Shown here: piece by piece, positions 55,920 to 64,000 of the stretch | Layout: every line of letters begins with the position of its first letter | Position numbering within the stretch: position 1 is the stretch's first letter | NCBI RefSeq assembly: GCF_000831385.1 | Contig: NZ_AP014548.1 | Coordinates: 2,851,921-2,915,920 of the forward strand | Direction of reading: 5' to 3' | DNA length: 64,000 nucleotides | DNA from: Nonlabens marinus S1-08 | Lineage (GTDB): Bacteria > Bacteroidota > Bacteroidia > Flavobacteriales > Flavobacteriaceae | Translations under genes and position numbers: made by a program | Notes under the pieces: generated by a model | The model's input: only the letters and a program-made list of their open reading frames with translations | Database searches by the model: none | What the model was told of the DNA's origin: nothing

Positions 55920-57915
55920 AGACTTGTACTTCTTCAATACTTAAATCTGGTTGATAACGTAAGATGTAACAAGCCTCATTATAAAAACCTGCCAAAAACC
56001 TCTTGTTGTATTCAAAGCTATTTTCGACCATTACTGTGCGGCCGTTACGCATAGCACTTTCATACAAATTGTCTGCACTGGCCTGTCTCAAAATAACATC
56101 CATTGCAACATCAAATCCTCTAGTGGCATAATCACTAGGTGTAATTCCATGCTTCTTGAAATAATGGCTTGCAAAAATATTCTCGCTACTGGTATTTCTG
56201 TTAATTTGAGGGTACGTGTAGTTAACGGCAGCCAATCCTAAATTATTAATGCTATTATCATCTAGATCCTCCATCCCAACCATGGTGATGTTGTAAGAGC
56301 GTGCCTTTGCACCATAATCAGATACCGCACCTGTAAAAATCTTAGCTTCTTCTGCAGCTAGAATAACTACATTATCTCGATCCTTTACTAGTGGACTGGT
56401 GTACTTGTTACTAGATATGTAATTATTGTCATCAGGATACAACACGGTTGCATTAGGAAACAGCGCTGTAAATTGATTTTTCAATTGTGGCTTCTTATTG
56501 TCGCTGACTATAATAACATTTTTACCCGCGGCAAATCCAACCAAATAATTTTTCAACCGGTTCATCAAGAAGTCTTCGTCTGGCCTAGCTTGAAATAAAT
56601 TCTTGTACAACTTTACATCAGTATTTGTAAGCGGAGAAACAACTGGGATATCATCGTCCTTCAATTCCTTGGCTACGGCTACCACATTTTTAGCCATCAA
56701 TGGGCCAATAACACTGTTGTATTTTTTGAAATCATTATTCCTCACAATACTTATTGCAGTAGACTCATTTTTACCAGTATCAAATACATCAAAATCAACA
56801 GTCACTCCTAGAGCTCTTGCAGAGTCTCGAGCGATCATCATACCACTATAAAAGTCTGTAGCGATTCTCATGGTTTTGTCTGATTTAAGCAATCCTACCA
56901 ACTCATCTCCAGACGCATTTCTTACTGAAAGTGGTAACATGACTGCGATGCGCTGATTCCTGTAGTTCCGAATGCTATCTACAAGCCTAGCATACGTAGC
57001 AGTGCTTTTCCAGGGTGCTGGCGCACCACGCTCCTTCACTCCTTTATAAGGAATTCGCAGCACCATGCCAGATTTCACACCATCTTTCAAGGCAGGATTA
57101 AGTGCAATCAAAGAATCTTTTTTAAGCCCAGTCATTTTTTCTAGACTGTACATGGTCATTTTAGGTTGAACTTGATATTCGACATATTGAAGACTGGCTT
57201 TTTTTGCTTCGCCCTGCTCCGATTTACGGTCAGTTTTGACCTTAGTGACAGAACTTGATGAAATTTCAGTAACTAATGGGCGGATGCTTTCCTCAACCTC
57301 ATAAGGAACATTCAATACCATTCCTTCTTGTAAATCTTCAATTCCTGGATTCAAATCATCCAAAATATCAATAGAAATATTATGCTTCTTAGCAACTCGA
57401 TACTTTCCCTCAGATTTTTGAACACGGTATTTTCCTGGAACTAAGCCTTCTTGACCGGCATATTCTGGTACAGCGTTCGTACTAACTGCGACTGATTCTA
57501 CAGCTGCGCCTTTCTTAAAAACAGGAATAAGAATCCTGTCTCCTTTTTGAAGCGACTCAGAATACAGTTTTTTATTAGCCTCCTTGATGTCTAGAACGGT
57601 GACCTTGTATTCTTTGGCCAGTGTGTACAGCGTTTCTTTACGTTTGACTTTATGCTCTTCGTAGCGCTCTATGGGTCTTTTTGTGATCGTTTTATTTGAC
57701 TTTGGAATTAACAAAGTCGCCCCTTTTTTCAAACCCATTTTTAGGTCTGGGTTGAGCTCGATCAGTTGCTCTGCAGTAATGTTATACTGGTTAATGATTT
57801 TGTAAACGGTATCTCCTTGTTCCACAACATGGCGTTCATAGCCTTGAACTATGGAGGAGTTCGCTTTCGCGAAAGCGAAACAAACCATCATTATTACTGC
57901 TATATATTTTATCAT
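55906..57915 (-). CDS. LysM-repeat protein fused to a periplasmic-binding-protein domain
   Basis: A 669-residue secreted protein. The signal peptide (about 1-21) is followed by four LysM-like repeats at about 28-72 (VVEQGDTVYKIINQYNI), 84-134 (KVKRKETLYTLAKEYKV), 162-206 and 246-293, then a type I periplasmic-binding fold (about 322-660; RIATDFYSGMMIARDSAR, SVIGPLMAKNVVAVAKEL). The LysM part should bind peptidoglycan; the ligand of the binding domain is unknown, and no ABC permease is nearby. A palindrome encodes FAFAKANS inside the signal peptide. It starts one base after guaA. Confidence 0.88.
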   Translation of the reverse strand: MIKYIAVIMMVCFAFAKANSSIVQGYERHVVEQGDTVYKIINQYNITAEQLIELNPDLKMGLKKGATLLIPKSNKTITKRPIERYEEHKVKRKETLYTLAKEYKVTVLDIKEANKKLYSESLQKGDRILIPVFKKGAAVESVAVSTNAVPEYAGQEGLVPGKYRVQKSEGKYRVAKKHNISIDILDDLNPGIEDLQEGMVLNVPYEVEESIRPLVTEISSSSVTKVKTDRKSEQGEAKKASLQYVEYQVQPKMTMYSLEKMTGLKKDSLIALNPALKDGVKSGMVLRIPYKGVKERGAPAPWKSTATYARLVDSIRNYRNQRIAVMLPLSVRNASGDELVGLLKSDKTMRIATDFYSGMMIARDSARALGVTVDFDVFDTGKNESTAISIVRNNDFKKYNSVIGPLMAKNVVAVAKELKDDDIPVVSPLTNTDVKLYKNLFQARPDEDFLMNRLKNYLVGFAAGKNVIIVSDNKKPQLKNQFTALFPNATVLYPDDNNYISSNKYTSPLVKDRDNVVILAAEEAKIFTGAVSDYGAKARSYNITMVGMEDLDDNSINNLGLAAVNYTYPQINRNTSSENIFASHYFKKHGITPSDYATRGFDVAMDVILRQASADNLYESAMRNGRTVMVENSFEYNKRFLAGFYNEACYILRYQPDLSIEEVQVYERN
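57860..57879. repeat. TTTCGCGAAA palindrome, copy 17 (in the signal peptide of the LysM protein)
   Basis: A 20-bp perfect palindrome TTCGCTTTCGCGAAAGCGAA read in the FAFAKAN frame; it supplies the end of the hydrophobic core and the cleavage region. Confidence 0.97.
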
Positions 57916-57916
57916 T

Positions 57917-59446
57917 TTATTCCCATTCTATGGTTGCAGGCGGTTTTGAACTGATGTCATACACTACTCTATTAACGCCTTTCACTTTATTTATTATCTC
58001 ATTGCTGGTATCCTGAAGGAATTTGTAGGGTAAGTCCACCCAGTCTGCTGTCATTCCATCAGTACTTTCCACCGCTCGCAATGCCACACACTTTTCATAG
58101 GTGCGTTCATCTCCCATAACTCCTACTGAATTCACAGGAAGTAGAATCACTCCAGCTTGCCATACTTTATCGTATAGTTTCCACTTCTTTAGGTTAGCTA
58201 TAAAAATAGCATCTGCTTCTTGTAGTAACCGCACCTTTTCTAGATCCACATCTCCCAAAATACGTATAGCAAGTCCTGGTCCAGGAAATGGATGCCTTCC
58301 TAATAGGTTCGTTGCCATTCCCATCTCAGCCCCTACACGTCGCACTTCATCTTTAAATAGCATGCGCAATGGCTCAACTATTTTGAGTTTCATGAAATCT
58401 GGTAAGCCACCTACATTGTGGTGAGACTTTATCGTTGCACTAGGTCCATTTACTGAAATACTTTCAATAACATCAGGATAAATGGTTCCTTGAGCTAGAT
58501 AAGTCACATCCTCAATGGCATGCGCTTCATCATCAAAAACCTCAATGAAAGCACGGCCTATAGCCTTGCGTTTCAACTCAGGATCACTGATATCTTTCAA
58601 CGCATCCATAAATCGTGCCGTCGCATCTACACCTTTTACGTTCAAGCCCATATCCTTGTATTGATGAAGCACTTCATCAAATTCATTTTTGCGCAATAAT
58701 CCATTGTTTACAAAAATGCAGTACAAGTTTTCACCTATCGCCTTATGAAGCAAAATGGCGGCCACGCTAGAATCTACACCACCGCTTAAACCTAGAACCA
58801 CTTTGTCCTCTCCTATTTTTTCTTTGAGCTCTGCAACTGTCATATCAACAAAAGCACCCGGTGTCCAGTCTGGAACCACACCTGCAATCTCGATTAAAAA
58901 GTTATGCAACAACTGTTTCCCATCGGTACTGTGGTACACTTCTGGGTGAAATTGAATTCCATATGTTTCTTCACCGTCTACTCGGTACGCAGCATTCAAT
59001 ACATCTTGTGTACTAGCCAGAGTTATAGCGTTTGCTGGTAACTCTTTAATAGTATCGCTGTGCGACATCCACACTTGCGAGTTTTCAGTAATGTTTTCGA
59101 ATAAAGTTTCAGCGTCTTTAACTACTGTCAAATTTGCGCGTCCATATTCTCTGGTGCTCGATGGGGCCACTTTACCACCATGAAAATGAGCTAAATATTG
59201 AGCGCCATAGCATACTCCTAGTAAGGGTAGCTTCCCTTTTATATGAGATAAATCTGGGTGCGGCGCATCGTCAGATCGTACAGAAAATGGACTACCTGAT
59301 AAAATAACCGCCTTAAAGGCAGATAAATCTTGTGGAACTTTATGAAAGGGGTGGATCTCACAGTAAATATTGAGTTCTCTAACACGGCGTGCTATAAGCT
59401 GTGTATACTGGGATCCGAAATCTAAAATTAAGACACTGTTTTGCAT
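57917..59446 (-). CDS. guaA: GMP synthase (glutamine-hydrolysing)
   Basis: Converts XMP to GMP, 509 residues from the ATG at 59446 ([20 protein letters not shown]). The N-terminal glutaminase has GVCYGAQYL with the nucleophile Cys and FHPEVYH with His; the ATP-pyrophosphatase domain has [12 protein letters not shown]; the C-terminal dimerisation domain ends with the usual [10 protein letters not shown] -7 box lies four bases before the ATG, so the mRNA may be leaderless. Confidence 0.97.
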   Translation of the reverse strand: MQNSVLILDFGSQYTQLIARRVRELNIYCEIHPFHKVPQDLSAFKAVILSGSPFSVRSDDAPHPDLSHIKGKLPLLGVCYGAQYLAHFHGGKVAPSSTREYGRANLTVVKDAETLFENITENSQVWMSHSDTIKELPANAITLASTQDVLNAAYRVDGEETYGIQFHPEVYHSTDGKQLLHNFLIEIAGVVPDWTPGAFVDMTVAELKEKIGEDKVVLGLSGGVDSSVAAILLHKAIGENLYCIFVNNGLLRKNEFDEVLHQYKDMGLNVKGVDATARFMDALKDISDPELKRKAIGRAFIEVFDDEAHAIEDVTYLAQGTIYPDVIESISVNGPSATIKSHHNVGGLPDFMKLKIVEPLRMLFKDEVRRVGAEMGMATNLLGRHPFPGPGLAIRILGDVDLEKVRLLQEADAIFIANLKKWKLYDKVWQAGVILLPVNSVGVMGDERTYEKCVALRAVESTDGMTADWVDLPYKFLQDTSNEIINKVKGVNRVVYDISSKPPATIEWE

Positions 59447-59450
59447 GCGC

Positions 59451-59458
59451 AAATTTAC
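59451..59458 (-). promoter_or_regulatory. -7 box of guaA (possibly leaderless)
   Basis: Reverse-strand TAAATTTG, a perfect TAnnTTTG, ends four bases before the ATG. No TTG -33 element is clear. The same geometry is seen at pabB. Confidence 0.35.
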
Positions 59459-59517
59459 TTTATTAAATAAAAAAGATAGACTCTTTAACGTCAGTTATTA
59501 TTAAACTCATAAAAAAC

Positions 59518-61110
59518 CTAGAGCTCAATCACTGTAAATTGAAAATCTAAGGGGTCTAAGGATTCCTTTAAAATGTTAATCAATTCAGGACCGTAGTCTT
59601 TATAGAAATAAGAAAAATTAGCTTGACGTTCTTGTAAACTTTCTTTAGGAAACAAAACCTGCTTTAATTGAAGAGCTCGTGAAATTTGATCGTTCCATTT
59701 CCGCTTTTGGGCTTTGATCAATCGTTTTTCAAGGTGTTCCAACCCTTTAATTTGCTTACGCTCCTGCGCTCCCACCGCATTTAAAAAAGTAGGATCTGTT
59801 TTTTCAGCTAATGAATACAACTCCTCAAATTGTTTCTTTAGATGATTTTTTTGGTCTTCAAAATCAATTGGGATTTCGCTGACCTGACGCACAATCTGTT
59901 CCTCTAGTTCAAAGTCTTTTTGAAATAAGTCTTGCACTTGGAGGTTCATTTTAGCCAATTTCCCCACTTGCTTTCCAGGTACTAAAACTGCGGAGTTACG
60001 CAGAAGCAAAATCGGAAACGGTATTTCTTGCGAATCAAAATAACTTTTAAGTTCTAACCAGTAAGCGATTTCACCACCACCGCCTATGTAGCATAAGTTA
60101 GGTAAAATCACCTCTTGATACAGCGGCCGTAAAATTACATTTGGAGAAAAACGTTGTGGATGAGTATATAATTCCTGTAAAATTTCTTGCTTTGAAAACA
60201 CCAGTTTTGTTTCATCAATATAAAACTGTTGTTCTTTTTCAATTATGCGATGCCGACCGTAATCAGTTAAATAAAAAAGGTTTATTTCTCTGGGATTCAC
60301 TTGAATTTTGTAATCTTCTTTCCAACCCTTTATCGTTTTTGATACTTTCTTAAAAGACGTTTGCTGTAGTAGCTCATCTTCAAAATAAGGAATCACTAAC
60401 TCTTTCAAAGCAGCATCATCAGCATCTAAAATAACCAGGCCTTCCTCTTTGAAAAGCGAGTGAGCGAGTAGTTGAGTGGCTACAGCTAAATTTTCACCAG
60501 AATAAGAATGTTCAAATAAGGTACTAAGTTCTTCAGCATATCTAGCCGGCCCCATCAGTAATTCTAGCTGCTCTTTTACCTGCTCCAAGCCTGATGTATC
60601 CAGCCGCCCTACCGCTCCAGCACTTTCCCTGTCATATACTAATTTGCGCTCGCCGTAGTTAAAATATTTAATTTCATCAAAATCATGATCTTCTGTCGCC
60701 ATCCAGTATATCGGTACAAAACGACTATCTGGATAGGCCTCTTTCAATTGCTTACATAAGTTGATGGTACTTATGATTTTATACAAGAAATAAAGCGGGC
60801 CAGTAAAGAGGTTTAATTGGTGTCCTGTTGTGACAGTAAACGTATCCTGATGATCCAGCGCATTGATATTCTCAAGAGTTTTAGCTGCATCAGTATTATT
60901 TTCGTACTGAATTAGTAGACTTTTCTTTAACACAGCACGCTGTATTTGAAGATTTGCCTGATTACGCTTTTCTTCCATCTGCGCTTCAAAATTTTGCACA
61001 TCAGGAAATCGATGGTACAGATCCCGTACGGAATCTTTTTGATCCAAATAATCCTTTATCAGCTTTGAAAAATACCTCAAACGTTGGTATGGAATTTTGG
61101 ATGAATTCAT
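59518..61110 (-). CDS. bshC: Bacillithiol biosynthesis cysteine-adding enzyme BshC
   Basis: Adds cysteine to glucosaminyl-malate, the last step to bacillithiol, the main low-molecular-weight thiol of many Bacteroidota. It has 530 residues. TVTTGHQLNLFTGPLYFLYK and YWMATEDHDFDEI are the family signatures; PNVILRPLYQEVILPNLCYI and GGGGEIAYWLELK lie in the core, with a coiled-coil before the C-terminus (about 400-500). It is separated from fahA by 66 bp containing a palindrome copy. Confidence 0.92.
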   Translation of the reverse strand: MNSSKIPYQRLRYFSKLIKDYLDQKDSVRDLYHRFPDVQNFEAQMEEKRNQANLQIQRAVLKKSLLIQYENNTDAAKTLENINALDHQDTFTVTTGHQLNLFTGPLYFLYKIISTINLCKQLKEAYPDSRFVPIYWMATEDHDFDEIKYFNYGERKLVYDRESAGAVGRLDTSGLEQVKEQLELLMGPARYAEELSTLFEHSYSGENLAVATQLLAHSLFKEEGLVILDADDAALKELVIPYFEDELLQQTSFKKVSKTIKGWKEDYKIQVNPREINLFYLTDYGRHRIIEKEQQFYIDETKLVFSKQEILQELYTHPQRFSPNVILRPLYQEVILPNLCYIGGGGEIAYWLELKSYFDSQEIPFPILLLRNSAVLVPGKQVGKLAKMNLQVQDLFQKDFELEEQIVRQVSEIPIDFEDQKNHLKKQFEELYSLAEKTDPTFLNAVGAQERKQIKGLEHLEKRLIKAQKRKWNDQISRALQLKQVLFPKESLQERQANFSYFYKDYGPELINILKESLDPLDFQFTVIEL

Positions 61111-61144
61111 GAAACTTGAGTAAATGGGATAAAATGTGGTGTTT

Positions 61145-61164
61145 TTCGCTTTCGCGAAAGCGAA
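61145..61164. repeat. TTTCGCGAAA palindrome, copy 18 (fahA/bshC spacer)
   Basis: A 20-bp perfect palindrome TTCGCTTTCGCGAAAGCGAA, 12 bases after the fahA stop. No T-run. Confidence 0.97.
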
Positions 61165-61176
61165 CTTGATAACCAG

Positions 61177-62481
61177 CTATTTTGCTGTTTTAGATTTTGG
61201 TTTAGGTTGATATACCGGTAGAATCTTATTAGACACCTCTCCAAAACCTATACGGATAGGGCCGTTGTTGCAAAAGCCTCTCATCGTTACCGTATCGTGA
61301 TCATTAATAAAGCTACGTTCTGATCCATCATTTAACTGGACAGGTTTTTCTCCTTTCCAACTCAATTCGAGCATGGACCCATAACTATCTGCGCTAGGAC
61401 CTGATATGGTACCACTTCCCATCATATCACCGCTGTTGATTCGACAACCATTTATGGTATGATGAGCCAATTGTTGTGACATACTCCAGTACATATATTT
61501 AAAGTTGGATTTACTGACGGTTGTAGCTGTTCCATTCTCTGGAGTAATATCTACCTCTAAATGGATATCAAAACTTTTCTTTCCTTTCTGTTTTAAATAA
61601 TCTAGCAAAGGCTGTTCTGGCTCAGGCCCTTCACATCTAAAAGGCTCTAAAGCATCCATAGTAACTATCCATGGACTAACGGAGCTTGCAAAGTTTTTAC
61701 CTAAAAACGGTCCTAACGGCACATATTCCCAGCGCTGTATATCTCTTGCACTCCAGTCATTGAATAAAACCATTCCAAAAATATAATCCTCTGCCTTATC
61801 GACTGGAATAGGTTGCCCTAGGTTGTTAGCATCTGTAGTGATAAATGCCATTTCCAATTCAAAGTCTAATGAAGTTGAAGGCGCTACAATCGGTTTATCT
61901 GACCCATTAGGTAACTGCTGTCCTTGCGGGCGGTGAATGGCTTTTCCTGAGGGAATAATGGAGCTAGAACGACCGTGATAAGCTACTGGCATGTGCAGCC
62001 AATTGGGCAACAAAGCATTTTCTGGATCCCTAAACATGGATCCTACGTTTGTGGCATGCTCTTTACTACTATAAAAATCAGTATAATCACCTATCTGTAC
62101 AGGCAATTGCATTTCAACATCGTCCATATGAAAAATGACGCGTTCACGGTGCTCCTTATGATCCCTCAGCTCAGCATTTGATTTGTCAAAAATATCGCCT
62201 ATCCTATTTCTCACCAGCCTCCAGGTTTTTTTACCATCAGATATAAAGTCGTTCAAGGTATCCTGCATAAACATATCATCAGTCAAGGGGACACTATCAA
62301 AGTAACCTAACTCCTGCAATGCGCCTAAGTCGATAGCATAATCTCCTATACGGGATCCTATGGTGATAACATTCTCCCTTGTAAGAAAAACTCCGAAGGG
62401 TATATTCTGAATAGGGAAATGTGTGTCCTGGCTATAACCTATCCAAGAGGTTCGATTTGGGTTATTCGTGATTTTTGGCAT
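61177..62481 (-). CDS. fahA: Fumarylacetoacetase
   Basis: Hydrolyses fumarylacetoacetate, the last step of tyrosine/homogentisate breakdown; 434 residues, normal for the family. SWIGYSQDTHFPIQNIPFGV at the N-terminus, DFYSSKEHATNVG (metal and catalytic His), VAYHGRSSSI and FELEMAFIT (metal Glu ligands), and SARDIQRWEYVPLGPFLGKN are all family-typical. Other catabolic genes (hmgA, hppD) are not in the window. It is divergent from glyA across 99 bp. Confidence 0.95.
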   Translation of the reverse strand: MPKITNNPNRTSWIGYSQDTHFPIQNIPFGVFLTRENVITIGSRIGDYAIDLGALQELGYFDSVPLTDDMFMQDTLNDFISDGKKTWRLVRNRIGDIFDKSNAELRDHKEHRERVIFHMDDVEMQLPVQIGDYTDFYSSKEHATNVGSMFRDPENALLPNWLHMPVAYHGRSSSIIPSGKAIHRPQGQQLPNGSDKPIVAPSTSLDFELEMAFITTDANNLGQPIPVDKAEDYIFGMVLFNDWSARDIQRWEYVPLGPFLGKNFASSVSPWIVTMDALEPFRCEGPEPEQPLLDYLKQKGKKSFDIHLEVDITPENGTATTVSKSNFKYMYWSMSQQLAHHTINGCRINSGDMMGSGTISGPSADSYGSMLELSWKGEKPVQLNDGSERSFINDHDTVTMRGFCNNGPIRIGFGEVSNKILPVYQPKPKSKTAK

Positions 62482-62510
62482 GGGTCGGTTTTAGGTTGTT
62501 AAAAAGTACT

Positions 62511-62527
62511 GATCAAATATATTGATC
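62511..62527. promoter_or_regulatory. fahA -7 box within an inverted repeat (possible operator)
   Basis: Reverse-strand TATATTTG (62521-62514) is a perfect TAnnTTTG for fahA. It lies inside GATCAA-ATATA-TTGATC, a perfect 6+5+6 inverted repeat, so a repressor bound here would block fahA. This is inference. Confidence 0.4.
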
Positions 62528-62554
62528 ATCCATGCTAACATAAGGGTTGTAACG

Positions 62555-62562
62555 TACTTTTG
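62555..62562 (+). promoter_or_regulatory. -7 box of glyA
   Basis: TACTTTTG, a perfect TAnnTTTG, 18 bp before the ATG at 62581. It overlaps the TTG at 62560 that could be mistaken for a start codon. Confidence 0.5.
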
Positions 62563-62580
62563 TATTTAAATTTTTCACAA

Positions 62581-63858
62581 ATGGCAGCAATGGATAACCA
62601 GATATTTGATTTAATAGAATTAGAGGGAAAAAGACAAGTTTCAGGACTAGAATTAATAGCAAGTGAAAACTATGTGAGTGATAATGTACTGCGAGCAGCA
62701 GGCTCTATTTTGACCAATAAATACGCAGAAGGCTATCCAGGTAAAAGGTATTATGGAGGCTGTGAAGTCGTTGATGAAATAGAAAATCTAGCGATCGATC
62801 GCGCAAAATTACTTTTCAATGCAGAATATGTAAACGTACAACCACACTCTGGTAGCCAAGCAAACACTGCTGTATTTCATGCCTGCTTAAAACCAGGTGA
62901 CAAGATATTAGGTTTTGATTTGTCCCATGGTGGACATTTGACACATGGCTCACCTGTTAACTTTTCAGGAAAACTCTATGAAACTTCATTTTACGGAGTC
63001 GAAAAAGAAACAGGCCTACTGGATTACGATAAAATTCAAGAGAATGCGGAGAGGGAACAACCTAAATTAATCATTGCGGGTGCATCTGCCTATAGTAGAG
63101 AAATTGATTATAAGAGATTCAGAGAAATAGCAGACTCTGTGAATGCTATTTTACTAGCAGATATTGCCCATCCAGCGGGATTGATTGCGAAAGGACTTCT
63201 TCAAGATGCAGTAGAACATGCCCATATTTGTACCAGTACCACTCACAAGACCTTAAGAGGACCACGTGGGGGTATCATCATCATGGGAGCTGATTTTGAA
63301 AATCCATTTGGAGACAAGCTCAAGAATGGCAATCTGAAAATGATGTCTAGCTTGTTGAACAGTGGTGTTTTCCCAGGAAATCAAGGTGGTCCATTAATGC
63401 ACATCATAGCAGCTAAAGCAGTCGCATTTGAAGAGGCATTGCAGGATGATTTTTTACATTACACGGTCCAGACTAAGAAGAATGCAGCAGCCTTAGCCAA
63501 TTCACTTAAAGCGAAAGGCTATAACATCATATCTGGTGGAACTGATAACCACATGATGCTTATCGATCTACGCAACAAAAATATTACAGGTAAGGATGCA
63601 GAAATTGCACTCGGCAAGAGTCACATTACTGTGAATAAAAACATGGTACCATTTGATAGCGAATCTCCATTTGTAACCAGTGGTATCCGCATAGGAACAG
63701 CTGCGATAACAACTCGAGGTATAGACACGCAAGACATGGAAAAGGTTGCAAGTTGGATCGACGCAGTAATCAATAACAAGGAAGATGAAGAAAAGCTCAA
63801 GGAAATCGGTGAAGAAGTCGCAGAATTTACCGCAGGTTATCCTATATTTTCCAAATAA
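62581..63858 (+). CDS. glyA: Serine hydroxymethyltransferase
   Basis: PLP enzyme that interconverts serine and glycine and feeds C1 units to folate; 425 residues from the ATG at 62581 ([12 protein letters not shown]); a second ATG at 62590 is equally possible. [47 protein letters not shown] and [13 protein letters not shown] with PLP Lys223 are all in place. It is followed by a strong terminator and is probably monocistronic. Confidence 0.97.
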   Translation: MAAMDNQIFDLIELEGKRQVSGLELIASENYVSDNVLRAAGSILTNKYAEGYPGKRYYGGCEVVDEIENLAIDRAKLLFNAEYVNVQPHSGSQANTAVFHACLKPGDKILGFDLSHGGHLTHGSPVNFSGKLYETSFYGVEKETGLLDYDKIQENAEREQPKLIIAGASAYSREIDYKRFREIADSVNAILLADIAHPAGLIAKGLLQDAVEHAHICTSTTHKTLRGPRGGIIIMGADFENPFGDKLKNGNLKMMSSLLNSGVFPGNQGGPLMHIIAAKAVAFEEALQDDFLHYTVQTKKNAAALANSLKAKGYNIISGGTDNHMMLIDLRNKNITGKDAEIALGKSHITVNKNMVPFDSESPFVTSGIRIGTAAITTRGIDTQDMEKVASWIDAVINNKEDEEKLKEIGEEVAEFTAGYPIFSK

Positions 63859-63896
63859 GCAGCGATTAAGCACACAATAGCGCCCACCACTTCAAG

Positions 63897-63923
63897 CCCG
63901 ATACCAACGTATCGGGTTTTTTT
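63897..63923 (+). terminator. Rho-independent terminator of glyA
   Basis: Stem CCCGATA, loop CCAACG, stem TATCGGG, then seven T, 38 bp after the stop codon. Confidence 0.93.
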
Positions 63924-63951
63924 ATGTCCCTATTTTATTCCTGTAAAGAAG

Positions 63952-63967
63952 TTCGCTTTCGCGAAAG
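63952..63967. repeat. TTTCGCGAAA palindrome, copy 19 (right edge)
   Basis: TTCGCTTTCGCGAAAG: full left arm but only a 12-bp perfect palindrome, because the right arm ends in GAAAG-AAT. A half-decayed intergenic copy beyond the glyA terminator. Confidence 0.9.
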
Positions 63968-64000
63968 AATACTTCCCATAAATTACGTAGAAGTTTAACA

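Overview
The window comes from a chromosome of the Bacteroidota, almost certainly a marine Flavobacteriaceae member (genus not determinable by reading; a Nonlabens/Dokdonia-like organism is only my impression). The grounds are AT-rich DNA with near-absent Shine-Dalgarno sequences, promoter -7 boxes of the TAnnTTTG type, a PafA-type phosphatase, BshC, six DUF6090 proteins, SusC/CarboxypepD-type TonB receptor architecture and flavobacterial gene order (mlaE-mlaF-DUF389-manC-sprT). No rRNA, tRNA, CRISPR array, insertion sequence or prophage was seen.

Layout. 1-11.1 kb: a leftward operon of nucleotide-sugar enzymes (wbpP/wbpO-type UDP-HexNAc epimerase and dehydrogenase, UDP-glucose dehydrogenase, rfbB-rfbA-rfbC, a mannose-6-P isomerase cupin, gmd, fcl, a LegB/CapD-type 4,6-dehydratase and a LegC-type aminotransferase cut by the left edge). 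It supplies activated uronic acids, deoxyhexoses and amino sugars for a surface polysaccharide, with no glycosyltransferase inside the window. 11.2-12.5 kb: a rightward OmpA-family porin with its own promoter and terminator. 13.1-24.9 kb: leftward genes for a DUF885 lipoprotein, DsbD, TilS, PabB, a TonB-dependent receptor, lipoamide dehydrogenase and type II NADH dehydrogenase. 25.0-26.2 kb: an ECF-like sigma factor with a membrane partner. 26.3-28.1 kb: an SDR and a yellow/MRJP-like lipoprotein. 28.3-32.9 kb: a tightly coupled array of six DUF6090 membrane proteins plus a truncated seventh copy. 33.4-45.3 kb: RecG, a divergent M1 peptidase, UvrD/PcrA, small conserved proteins, an APC permease, a methyltransferase plus GT2 pair and an outer-membrane protein. 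45.4-64 kb: PafA phosphatase, MlaEF, DUF389, ManC, SprT, YidC, CTP synthase, OsmC, a LysM/periplasmic-binding fusion, GMP synthetase, BshC, fumarylacetoacetase and serine hydroxymethyltransferase.

The most striking feature is a dispersed perfect palindrome built on TTTCGCGAAA (best form TTCGCTTTCGCGAAAGCGAA). I count 18 intact cores and one decayed copy, roughly one per 3.5 kb and rather evenly spaced. Seven are in spacers or a pseudogene and eleven (plus the decayed copy) lie inside genes. It has no stop codon in any frame, and all three frames are used inside proteins (FAFAKA, SLSRKR or RFRESE). One copy marks the exact breakpoint of the truncated DUF6090 copy, and two operon spacers carry an 'opened' version with about 40 bp between the arms. 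The palindrome family and the DUF6090 array are the best candidates for undescribed biology here.
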